A stretch of 64,000 bases of DNA from Pezizomycotina sp. ARF18. Taxonomy: Eukaryota; Ascomycota. The notes beneath the pieces were generated by a model. That model had not been told where the DNA came from. It made no database searches and worked only from the letters and a program-made list of their open reading frames with translations. Shown one piece after another: positions 13,190 to 24,152 of the stretch. Every line of letters starts with the position of its first letter. Positions within the stretch are counted from its first letter, which is position 1. The DNA lies in the NCBI GenBank assembly GCA_002224055.1, contig AZLU01000001.1, positions 833,016-897,015 of the forward strand, written 5' to 3'. A program made the position numbers and the translations under genes.

Positions 13190-16100
13190 CTAAAATTGTA
13201 GTAATCGGGAAATAAAAAAAAGGGTGAAACCTGTCGCTGAAATAGTGTAGTTCAAAAACCGCAGTTAGGAGTTTTATACTAATAAGCAGCACCTGTGCGG
13301 ATATAAAACTTATTAGCGGATTGATTGATCATGCTGCAACAAAATCTGCCGAGGTTTTCGTTACAAAACGGATAGTAGCAGCAAAATAGCTAGAAAGTGA
13401 AAAAGTAAATTTAAAAGACTAAATCAAGGAAAGAAACTCGAAGCATTTTCTCGGAGTGCTCAAACACGTCGCACACGAGTCATTTTTTATTTTATTTTTT
13501 GTACTCTCTTTTTTTTTTTTTTTTTTTTTTTCTAGAGCTCTTCTAGAAGCAGATTGTCAGATTCTGAAGTTTTCTCCGCTGAGATCGGCAGGTAAAATTT
13601 TTTAATTTTCAACCCTTCGTTACCAGGTCCGTGTTAAGGTGCAGATATGAAGCACCCAGCCGTACAGCACATTCGCATCGGTGCACCGAAAGATGAAGTT
13701 TCTGACAGTAGCCGCAGCATGGACAGCACGGCTGAGCAGCTCGTTAAATTGCTTTTATAAAACAATGAATGACAACTTGGAGCTTCTAGAACTCCGTCAA
13801 GGAGAGCGCAAAGTGCAAACGGCTCCTTCATGCATGCAAGGACGGGGAGTTTAACGAAAAAAGAAAGAAAATACCAATAAAAAAAATCAATAAAACCAAT
13901 ACGAAGAGGAACGCCGCAGAGGGGGTGTTAGGGCTATTTGATGAGTGTTTCGTGACCATATTGTAAATCGACGATGTTGAGCCTTCTATTGGCTGGTTGG
14001 TTCTCTTCAGTGATCTTGTTCATGCATCATTTCGCTGTTAACGCGCACATATATTGTAGTTTATTGCAAAAGAAATAACGGAAGTTGGCGAACTCAGGGC
14101 TCTCAGGATCCTCTAATATCCTACTAAGAAAAAAGAAAAAATGGACGAAGTCACTGCGGACTTGTAAAGCAAATCGGTCTGAGCGCGTCTTCGTCCAACA
14201 AGAGAAGCTCCTAATGGTCTTGTTGAATTAATGAAGGGTACGGCATGTAAACCGTAATCCCACACGAGTGTGGGGTCCAATTTCACTGATATTAAGAGAA
14301 AGCAACAGAGCAGCATCGCTTTAGTTAATAGACTGTTACGGATGTGCGCCTGGGTTTCGAGTCATTCGATGAGCCCGAGAATGGTCATTGCCACTGTTTT
14401 CCCTATCGTTCTCTCTTTCTCTTTTTCTTTCTTTTTTCTGTTTTTTTTTCAAGGACTTCTGCTTCCCAGTACTCGAAATAATATTGCAGCTCGAGACTGC
14501 TCATTCGCGGGCTCCGTTCCTTCTTTTACACCCTCCCGGTTTAGCACTCCTGTGAAATTACAAGGAATACCCAAGTACTTTCCCAGGAAATATTTTGCTA
14601 AGAGCATCCTAAAATAACATAATATTAACAAATAAATGTCAGCAACGATAATAAGACAGACACGAGAGTAAGAAGAGAGAGAAAAAGAATAATACGGGTA
14701 AGTATCAAAATAATAGTAACATACCTATTGAAGACTTTTCAAGTCCTTGGGTACATACACCCTTCCCCTCCTCCCTTTCCCTTCCATTCGATCAAATCCA
14801 TGAGCGATCTTAATTCAGAATTGTACTTTTGCATCTTCGTCTGATCAAAGTTCGGCTTCCGTATTTGAACCCATGACCACCCAGATCAACCGCTTAAATT
14901 TCTTCAAGAGAAGAATAGAAGAAGTGGTACCTTCTTTCTCAAAATTGACTAGTAGCGTGGGGGAAGTGTGTGGCGAGCTATTTCTTCGAGACATGAAGGA
15001 CGAGAAGATGGTGAGGACATTGCCCCTGTGATTCTTTGTGGTGCCAAAAGCGAAATGGAAGGCCTACTGTCTGAAAGACTAGAGGCGACTAAAACTTCCT
15101 CTATTTTCTCTCTCTCTTCCCCTCCCATTCTTCTCTCGTTTTCGAGAAACGAACCTCGGAGAGCAGTTTACTCAACACCTTTGCCTTCTTCCCTCGTCTT
15201 TAAAAACCGTTCGGCACTAAATATATAGCGGGATTTTAATCCTTCTTGGAGCTTCTTTCTTTCAGGATGGTAGTCTTCTCGGAGTTGTCTATAGACATAC
15301 CGAGGAAATACCTTCTAAACAAGACACCAGGAGAAAAACAAAAACAAGTTAACATTAGCCTAGGTTGCAGTTGGCACAAGGCCAATGAGATCACATATTT
15401 CGCATCCACATACCAAGTAAATAAAACATTATCTTCCTGTACACGTGTTTATCGTTGTCGTCGTATGCAGGGCGAAATAGATGAGGGTGTCCTAGGCCTC
15501 CTCTTGTCATGGCATGGAGACATGAGGTACAACAAGCTTCTCCCTCTCAAGCCACGTCTTTCGACGTTAGGCACGAATGACACGTATCTGAATCATTCAT
15601 TTTGACAGTCGTAAGAGATATCGCCCTATAGCATAATTCGTTATAGCTCGACTATAATTTGTCTCGTGCACTTTATTTTTATTTTTGAGGCGAGCTTTTT
15701 GAATGATGCATTTCTGCTAGGAGCGCTCCATGGAAACAGCCGAATGCCACCCGGCGTATACCGAATTCCAAAAGCTAGAGTGCGGTGATGCTGTCCTGAT
15801 GAGTTTTCTTCTCCGATACTAGGAAATATATTTCATTCGACACCAAGACATAATATTAGCCTCTTTTTTTATGATTATATTCTCGTGAAGTTCCATGGTT
15901 CCTGCGCTAGCCTGGTAGGTAATTTTTCCGGTCGGTACAGTTTTAAATCAGCACATGCTAGCAATACCAAAGTCCAAGAAAAGAGAAAAGAAAGAAATAA
16001 AATTGCATGATGAATAGTGCCGGGTTTTCTACTTACCATCATAACTCATAGTGCTAAGAGATATAAAAGGTTCCGCTGCTCTTCCTTGCTGGCTACTGAT

Positions 16101-18993
16101 CCTCGAAATATTAAAATAGGGAGACGGCTTGTTCCCGCTGCTCAAATCCAGGGTCAGGATACTGGTGATGTTATATTAAAAAGCCGTTGTCTTTGCGAGG
16201 ATCTCGTATCCAAGGTTCTGTTATTCATTCTTTCCTTTGCCATCGCAATTTTCGTCACTCCGGCATTTTTCTGCGCCTCGGTGGATGACCAAAGTATTCA
16301 TGGTTTCATCTTGCCAATATGCGGATATCTGTTCATGTCAGAACATGATAACGGCGTTCAAAGCAGTTCGGTAACCTATAACATGAAGCAGACAGAGGTT
16401 CGGGAGTTATTTTCCTTCAGCCCCCACTCGAAGGGATTTCATTCTTGAGTATGATTTACCTCATCATGAGCGAACAAAAAAGAAAATCGTGCTGGAGAGA
16501 CAATTCGAGGATTGTTAGTATTATTACGGCGTTTTGGATGATATTATTCTGAAAACATTCTGCTTGGCTTCATGGTTGTTTTCACTTACCCCTCTTTCGT
16601 TGTCCAAGGTGGTGCATTAGACGAGATATTTTTGGGTTTCCTCATAAGAGAATCAGTAGATTTGAAATTTTGGGGGTCCTGGCCGACAGATCACTGAACC
16701 ATGTCATGAGAAGTTTCTCGGGCGTCTACAGTTCCCCTTTCCAGTACAGTGCTTCATCTCTTGAATCCTCATATTGGGTCTAGTTTGCGCAGGAACTCAA
16801 ATCCTGGCATTTCCTTTCCGCGTTCTATCGCATTTCCGGAATCCGAAAATTTATGAGCGAAGGTGCAAAGATAGCCCGTTGGACGTAAAAAAAAAAACCG
16901 GTACTCGTAAACGGTTTTTAGAAAAGAAAGATTCGTTTAAACACTTCGTTTTAACTTCGACGGGATGGTCGAAACGCATGAACAGCTTAAAAAAAAAACT
17001 GAAATATTTGAAAAAGGACCGTGCCTGTTAGAAGATTATCAGCCTTGATGTGCGCTCCTGCTGAGATTATGATCAAACCGATCCCAGACGTCTGTCGTAC
17101 AACACGAGCTAGAGAAAACTTGACACGACGGGATATGTCAAGGGAAAACGTACCTGCAAGTAGTTACTACTCTCTAGGCAGTGACATTGTTCGATAGTTT
17201 AATCTCTCTCAGGCCAAACAATACTATAGTCGAGGGCTCGAATGTTTGGGAATGTACCTCACGCACACTGCCATAACACCAAATAGTTCCCATGCCCTGT
17301 CATTGAGTGTGGTATTAGCGCTTAGCGGCCATCCCTGTCAGAAGGAACTAGTGCATCTGCAGCCTTTTTTTTTCCTCTTCCACCCAGCCCCTCTTCTTGA
17401 AACTCCAACATACCGAATAAAACGGATGAGCAGAGCTCACAAGAGTGCGTAGGCGGTCTTCCTAGACGAGGCAGCAGGCCGAGTTAACGAAACAAACATA
17501 CAATGGAAGAAAAAAAAAAATCGAACGATATTTCTCCATTGGCCAAGTTTGAAACCCTTGAGAGGAGCGGAGAAAGGAAATTTATCTGCTGCAACGGTTG
17601 CAGCAGTGCTATACTGCAAATTTTATGAAAATCGTGATTGGTTTACCCCCATCATCGAGTGTATTTTACTTATTTTGACGTTTCATGTTTCCTATTTTGA
17701 TGCAGAAAAGTCTGCAGATTATTTATTTTCTTGGTTTTTTTCTTGTGAAATGTAAAGGTATCCCTTCTTGCCTCCGGCGGAAACTTTCTCTTGGCCTGTC
17801 AGTTGTTGGTTCGTGTGTTGTTGGCTTAGGAGAAGCATAATCCAGGGAAGAGCCACATACGGGCACTGCTTCTTGTTCTGGAGAAGGACCTTTGTTAGTG
17901 AAGATCCCAAGAAACTTGGGCTAGGACCCAGGCTTGCCGTAGAGAAATTGCATCGCCCTGAGCAAAAAATAGTGTATTCAGGGAAGGGCCTGGTTGTGAG
18001 CCCGAGTTACCATCCCAAAGTTTTCTCACCCCGGTGTATATTACGTGGCACTCTGCTTCTTTTCTCATATTGTTTTTCATTCGTTTCCCTCTCCTCTTGC
18101 TTTTGTTCCGTTTCCTCTTGAGTAAAGTTCCCGTGCTTACCAATGAGAACGATCTGGCCAACGAACGAGGGGTGGGGGAGACAGGGTTTAGTCGGATGAC
18201 AGTGCGCTCCGTCCAGGATATTGAATTAGAGTGCTGACGCCACAGTCCACTTTTCTCGCTGCAGAAAAACACGGAAAAGCAGGGAAACATTCTCTTCTGT
18301 TCTGTTTGCCTATCCTACGTATATGACCCCACGAAACAAGTTGCAGAAGATTGCGAAATAAGAATCAGGCTTTTTTTTTTTTTTTTTTTGGGAAGAAAGA
18401 GTGAAATAAACTAGAATCTGCACCGACAGGTTTAGCCGTGCTCATAGTCAGGCTATGCTTTTGATGCTTCCTCCTAGACCATGCACACCATACGCGCCTT
18501 CAAGAAGTCGTTCATATTTCCAATCGAACCGGCAGAGCGGCGGTAAGAGGGAAGGAGGAGCCAGGATTAAACATGCAGAGTATCATGCAGAAGAATTGCA
18601 CTTACCTGAAGTATTCCGTTTTGTTTCTATCTGATTTCCGCTGTGTTTACTCTCATTCCTCGAAACATTCATGTCTCGGGGGATTTCGAAATACAAATGA
18701 GCACTCTGCAGTGAGATATATGGCATATTATACCCAGTTTTTGATTTTTCTAGCCATGTTAAGTCCATAGAAGATGACCGACGTGCTTGTGAGTGCCACT
18801 ACTTGTGGAAAAGAAAGATCAATAGGAGAAGCTACCAAATAAGATGACAATTCGACATATTTCAATTGCAGCTATATTGGAGTATTGTGGGAAATTTTTC
18901 AATTGATTGTTTAATGGTACCTTTGATAAGATAAGCTCTTATCACTGAAAATAATTGGATCATCATTAAGAAAAACCGGGGTAAATTCGTCAT
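13190..18993. other. Intergenic, no gene seen
   Basis: Mixed AT-rich DNA with T tracts (about 13,509-13,530 and 18,371-18,389). The longest frame is 143 codons at 16,017-16,448 (+) and contains one hydrophobic segment (VLLFILSFAIAIFV). It has no recognisable domain, splice support or neighbour context, so I do not call it a gene. Confidence 0.5.
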
Positions 18994-21792
18994 CTAAAAA
19001 AGATCCAGAACAGCCTATGGTATTGAATAATCATTAGCACTACCATCACACGGCATTGATAAGAGGATGTCTACATACCCCATGACTAGCATCAGATACC
19101 AGCCTAGCATATTTGGCCAATGATCCACGGTTTACTTTGAGTTTTGGCGCAGTCCATTTCTCTAGTCTAGCTTTGATCTCGTCATCCGATAGGTCCACAC
19201 TCAGAATATTGTTTTCGCTATCGATCGAGATGACATCCCCATCTGCCCGCCATATGCACACGGGTTAATATTGCATCTCAATATTATAAGCAAAAATATT
19301 AGATAAGATTCTTACTTTGAACGATGGCTATTGGTCCACCGGTTTGAGCCTCAGGACTATATGGCCAACAACTGGATATTCTGTTAGGTTTGCGGACCTC
19401 TACTTGCTGTTACTGACAACGCATTTCTTGAAGTTACTTACTAAAACCATGTGATGCTGATTCAACCAGTTTACTATTAGCTTGGATCTCATATTCAACG
19501 CCGAAGACAATGTAGAGACCATACCGCCACTATATCTTCCATCAGTTATCAAAGCTGTATTCTTCTTGAGCCCAGCACCGATCAACGCCGCGGAAGACTT
19601 GAGTTTGCTCCGGCTAACAGCAGACATACCCAGCATTATTATCACTCCACACCGAGTGTCAAAGCCTATATTGGTGATCACTTACCATGCCCGGTCCTCC
19701 TATAAGCTAAATTAGCGCTCATAGATTAGATGAATTATATGCATGCTTTTCACATACCCTTTGGTCCTTCATACCTAACAACGAGCACGGTGTTCTCTTT
19801 TGGCTTCACTTCGCCCGCCAAAAGCGCCTTTACTAAGAGTTGTTCGGCGTCGAACACGAGAGCCTTACCAGTGAACTTGGTACCTTCCTTGCCAGTAATT
19901 TTAGAAACGGCTCCTCCGGGGGCCAGGTTGCCGCGGAGGATCCTTATATGACCGGTACTTTTGAGCGGTTTTTCAAGGTTAATGATGGCCTGATCCTGCC
20001 TCAGCGATGGGAAAGGCTCGACATTCTCCGCCAGCGTCTTGCCTGTGACCGTCGGTATACCACCATCAAGAAGGCCAGCGGCAATGAGAAGCTTACAGAC
20101 CGCTGGTGTACCGCCTACTTCATATAGATCTGATACCAAGAAACGTTAGAGGTCGTGCGTAAGATTTTAAGGGCGAAGAATCCTAATACCTGACATGTAG
20201 TACTTCCCGCTAGGCTTGAGGTCAGCAATGTACGGCACTTTGTTGCTGACGCGCTGGAAATCGTCGAGGGAAAAGTCGGCAGTATCGGCAGCATGCGCCA
20301 TGGCCGGGAAATGCAAGCACGCATTCGTGCTTCCTCCTAGAGCCTTTAGTGCTATCGTCAGTTCCCGTTCCTTTCCTACATGAAAGAAAGAAACATGGCA
20401 AAATGTGCCCACTTGACAAGATTCAAGACAGGATATACCATCGTCATTACAAGAGCATTTTCGAAGCTCCTTTTAGTAATCAAATCCCTAGGCAAGATAT
20501 TTTTCTCCATACAGATTTTGACAGCTGCTGCCGCCGCCAGACACTCTCTTTTCTTCTGGGGATTTTCTGCCGGAGTACTGCTGCTGCCAGGAAGAGTCAA
20601 TCCCATGGATTCTATTGCCGTCGCCATGGTATTCGCCGTGTACATTCCGGGGCAGCCTCCGACCCAGGGCACGCGTGCATGATCACGTCTTCGAGGTCTT
20701 CAGTCGTAGCATCGCCGTACACCTGCGCCATGTGCGTCTCAAAACAAGTGGATATATTTATAGGCGTATCGGGATTCTTCGGCGAGTAGCCCGGCATGAT
20801 CGTGCCACCATATACCATCAAAGATGGACGGTTGTGCCTCGCCATCGCCATAATACCTATTACAGATTTGTATTAGAGCCTGGTGACGATTTCACACTGA
20901 AGGGAAAAGTTAAAGGTGGTACTTGCATCCAGGCATATTTTTGTCGCATCCGGGAATCGCAATGCAGGCATCATGGTGCTGAGCACAAGTGGTCGACTCG
21001 ATGCTGTCGGCGATCAAATCTCGGCTGGGAAGAGAGTACCGCATTCCTGTCGAAAATCGAGGTAGCTCTTATATTAGTTCCGCGGATCCTTAGAATAGGA
21101 GGAAAAGAGTCACATTCGCAACTGTTCTCACCTTCATTGCCCATAGTGATTGCGTCCGATACACCGACTGTACTGTACTGCCACCCTATCATTCCTTCTT
21201 TTTCTACGCCCTCTTTCACCGTCCTTCCAAGATCCAACACTATTTTTGTGGCCGACGTTTCTTCAGTAACCAGTCGTGCCAAGGAATTATGGTTACACAA
21301 AACTTACGATGCTGCAGGAACATGCGTTAGTGTGGATTTAACGATCGACTGAAATGTAATTCGATTTCGCTGTGGACGAACAAACGCACCGTATTACAAG
21401 GATTTCCCTCCCACCAGACAGAAGCGACACCTGGAATTGGGGGATCATAGTGCAGTTAGACGACGGAGCTCAGCTGGTTTCTGTACATTCAAACAATGGG
21501 AAGCCAGCCTTGATTAGGCCCTACTAACCGACTTGCGGTTTGTTCTTCATGTCCTCCTTGGTCTTGACGCCAGCGGCATACAGCATTGCCTACCAAGTGT
21601 AGGTAATTAGCATCATGATTGATGTTAAGATTTCAAGAAAGAGTGAGAAAATACCTGAGCACCGGGGTTCTCAGCGCCCCTCGTGAGCACATGCGACCAC
21701 CGATTCAACATCAATTGGCCATTGGCGTCCTTCGTGCCGTACGGCACCTCCCCGAAGTTGAGGTATCTCGAGGGTTCTCTCTGAGAGGACAT
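18994..21792 (-). CDS. Dihydroxy-acid dehydratase family protein (ILVD/EDD), ILV3-like
   Basis: Homologue of dihydroxy-acid dehydratase, the Fe-S enzyme that makes 2-keto acids in valine/isoleucine synthesis. I place 15 exons: 21655-21792, 21529-21589, 21390-21430, 21308-21311, 21132-21239, 20927-21046, 20439-20856, 20190-20370, 19758-20129, 19686-19699, 19525-19613, 19442-19456, 19316-19371, 19079-19242 and 18994-19014. After three one-base corrections (20,663-20,665; 19,604-19,606; 19,354-19,355) all phases agree and give 600 residues, the usual family length. Visible family blocks include [42 protein letters not shown] and ASHG, with the cluster cysteines present. The start [13 protein letters not shown] is not a typical mitochondrial presequence, so this may be a cytosolic paralogue and not the main Ilv3. 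The three slips lie in G, A and C runs and look like assembly errors. It is divergent from the 23,141 hydrolase. Confidence 0.9.
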
Positions 21793-21907
21793 TGCGGCAA
21801 ATTATCCTCCTATATAGTTGACTTTATGTGAGTTGTTAAAAGTCTGTTGACAAGAAGAGCTAGCTCGAATGTAGTTTCTGGCTCAAAAAATGTGATCTTG
21901 AGATCGT

Positions 21908-21942
21908 GACTTTCCACAAAAAAAAAAAAAAAAAAAAAAAAA
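21908..21942. repeat. Poly-A tract upstream of dehydratase-like gene
   Basis: About 22 A residues on the plus strand (poly-T on the gene's sense strand) lie about 120 bases upstream of the dehydratase start, followed by a short GA repeat. Poly(dT) tracts near promoters can exclude nucleosomes. That role is inferred. Confidence 0.5.
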
Positions 21943-22803
21943 GAGAGAGAGGTAATTTCTTATCCCCCTCCCCAGAAAATAATTTACCTGCTTTCTTCCC
22001 TTTGGACACTACTCCATGGTATCCCCAGATTGGCGAAAAAATATCTGCAACCCTGCTTTTTAACTTAACTTTAAACGCCTTCAATGGTTGGTCAATCCAT
22101 ATTCTTTTGCTCGACATGCTTTTAAACCCCGGCACTGGGACTTCCGAGGTCACTTGAGGAGAAAACTTTCCCCACACTGGAGCTCCAAAAGAAAATGGCG
22201 GGGAGAGCCAATGGAGGGGTAGAATTGAGGGGATAGCGTAAGTGGGAACAAGCTTGTTGCTGGTTCGCTCGGAGGTCGCCAATAAGCCCATGACCCTTAG
22301 TGCCGCAGAGAAGACCGCTAGACTTACTGCGGTGATAGTCGGCGAATCCACCGAGACCTCGAGAAGTGACTTTCTCTCGGGGGATTCAAACCGGCAAAAA
22401 GAGCGAGAGGGCTGCAAAAGATGCCGGCGAGCTTCAGGTCTAGTGGGCTAATGATATAGCGACCGGCCGATGAGAGGAAGCTTTTTTTATTCCAAAGGAA
22501 TATCGATGATGGTGATGTAACGGAGCAGTGAAAGTAGGTAGCGATAATTCGTGTATTACGGGATGTTTCTTTTTGTTTTTGTTTTGTCTTGCGTTCCGCC
22601 CGGCAACTGCCGAACTCGGCTGTTTCAACTTTCTGTTGAGGTGGCTGAAGCGCCTTATCATTATCACTATCATTATTATCAAACTACCTCTCCTCCTCCT
22701 AGCTAAAGCATCGCGAAGTTCACCACTTCGGAGCATCATCTCCAAAAGACGGCCTCTTGCGAGAAGGCTTGATCCGTATCGTAGCTATACCTCTTGCAGC
22801 CTA

Positions 22804-23069
22804 CTAACCGATTCCCGATAAAAACCAAAAGCGCATGAAAAAGGAAGCTATGACAACCAGCTCTTCTCCCGCTAGAATGTCGTCAGCAACCTCGATACAC
22901 AACACCCGGGAGCTGATATCATACGTACTCTCTTTTCCCCGCTCGTTCTTCGGACGGGAGCACTCCATCATCATATACTCGACATCCATCGCCATCTTCA
23001 CCGCGCCGATAATATGGTGGTTCCTCAACAAGTCGCGGAAGGCGGCGTGGTTCCTAGGTAGGAGGACAT
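22804..23069 (-). CDS. Possible small CDS, unrecognised
   Basis: A frame with better-than-background composition runs through RNHHIIGAVKMAMDVEYMMM and VLCIEVADDILAGEELVV. It could begin at MSSYLG (ATG at 23,067-23,069) if one G is missing near 23,056, the same kind of slip seen in the proven genes. The block ending DDILAGEEL resembles the end of a SET domain (usually GEELxxxYG), but the rest of that domain is absent. The region lies between two divergent genes and may instead be 5' leader. Function unknown; the call is tentative. Confidence 0.25.
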
Positions 23070-23140
23070 CGACACGCGTACTTCATTCCCCTCTCAAGAA
23101 ATAACCTCCCTTTCTTCTTCCCCCTAAACAAACTCCAAAG

Positions 23141-24152
23141 ATGACGTTTATACTAAAACCCAGTTTTCTAGCCGTCGACACACCCCTCATACAAGAGTTC
23201 ACAACCGTCCAAACCTTCAAAACGAGCTACTACACCTACCCATCCGTCCGCGTCTTCTACCACCCGCACCCTTCCGCCGCAAAGCTACCCCGGGAACTAC
23301 CTTTAATCGTCTTCGTCCACGGTCTCGGCGGTCAGATCGGCCAGTGGCGCTACCAGCTCGAACACTTCACCCGCCTCGCGCACGTCCTCGCCATCGACTT
23401 ACCGGCTGCGGCGGCTCCTCGATGTCGCCGTACGACTGGTCCGCCTACACCACGCCAGCGCTAGCAGACCTCGTCGGCGTAATAATACAGGCGCACGTCC
23501 AACCGAACCAAAAGTACATAGTAATCGGCCACAGCATGGGCTGCAGCATCTCCGCAAAGTGCATCGCGGAACACGCCGCTTTATCAGGTAGTAATAAATG
23601 CGCCGGTTTTGTCGCTGTAACGCCCAAAGCATCCATCAGCGAACACGAAGCGAAAAGACTAAATGTTTTAGCTGGATTACCGTTTTTCGTATTCGACGGG
23701 TTGAGGTTTATAGATAAACGGGGCGGGATAAATTCGCCGAGCGTATTACGTATTGTGTCGAATAAAGCGTCAGACGACGTTAAAAAATTACAGCTGGAGT
23801 TTAACAGCGCGTCTCGCACGCCGACGACGATGAGGTTTATCAAGGGGGTGCAATTACCCGGTGAAGATGTCTGGGGGCGTATATCATGCCCCTGCCTCGT
23901 CATCGGCGCCAGCGAAGATAAACTCACGCCGCCGGGCGACGTCGACATTATAAAATCGTACTTATACTGGCGACGGGCTTCACCGAAGAAAAAGTCGTCG
24001 AGAGTAAGATCATCGAGGGCAGCGGGCACGCGGTACTCTACGAGAAACCCGCTGAGCTGTGCGGCGTCATAGCGAAGTTCCTTTCTACTGTTGTGAACAG
24101 CGATCTCGATGCGGAGTGGCAGGCTGATACGCTGAGGAAAAGCGTGGTATGA
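23141..24152 (+). CDS. Alpha/beta hydrolase fold protein
   Basis: A single-exon gene of about 337 residues. The alpha/beta-hydrolase signatures are in order. HGLGG, the oxyanion-hole loop, lies at about residues 60-64. The nucleophile elbow GHSMG has its Ser at about residue 132. An acid loop GASEDKLTPP sits near residue 255, and the catalytic His lies in GSGHAVL near residue 295. The enzyme class is hydrolase of an ester, lipid or similar bond. The substrate cannot be told from sequence. No signal peptide or membrane anchor is evident, so it is probably intracellular. The frame slips near 23,404 (GGG read as GG inside DLPGCGGSS) and near 23,967. The protein continues cleanly after both and ends at LRKSVV. 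It is divergent from the dehydratase-like gene. Confidence 0.85.

Noticed and set aside
15796-15826. CTGATGAG followed by GAAA, resembling a hammerhead ribozyme core
   Set aside because: The bases between do not form a proper stem II with a closing G:C pair, and no stems I or III are visible. The short words are expected by chance in a window this size.
16017-16448. 143-codon plus-strand frame with one hydrophobic segment
   Set aside because: No homology recognised, no promoter or splice context, and it sits in a 10-kb gene-free stretch. Kept only as a possibility.
21860-22417. 185-codon minus-strand frame upstream of the dehydratase-like gene
   Set aside because: It runs through a poly-A tract (a Phe run), lacks a known domain and does not splice sensibly into the first exon. 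It is probably promoter and leader sequence.
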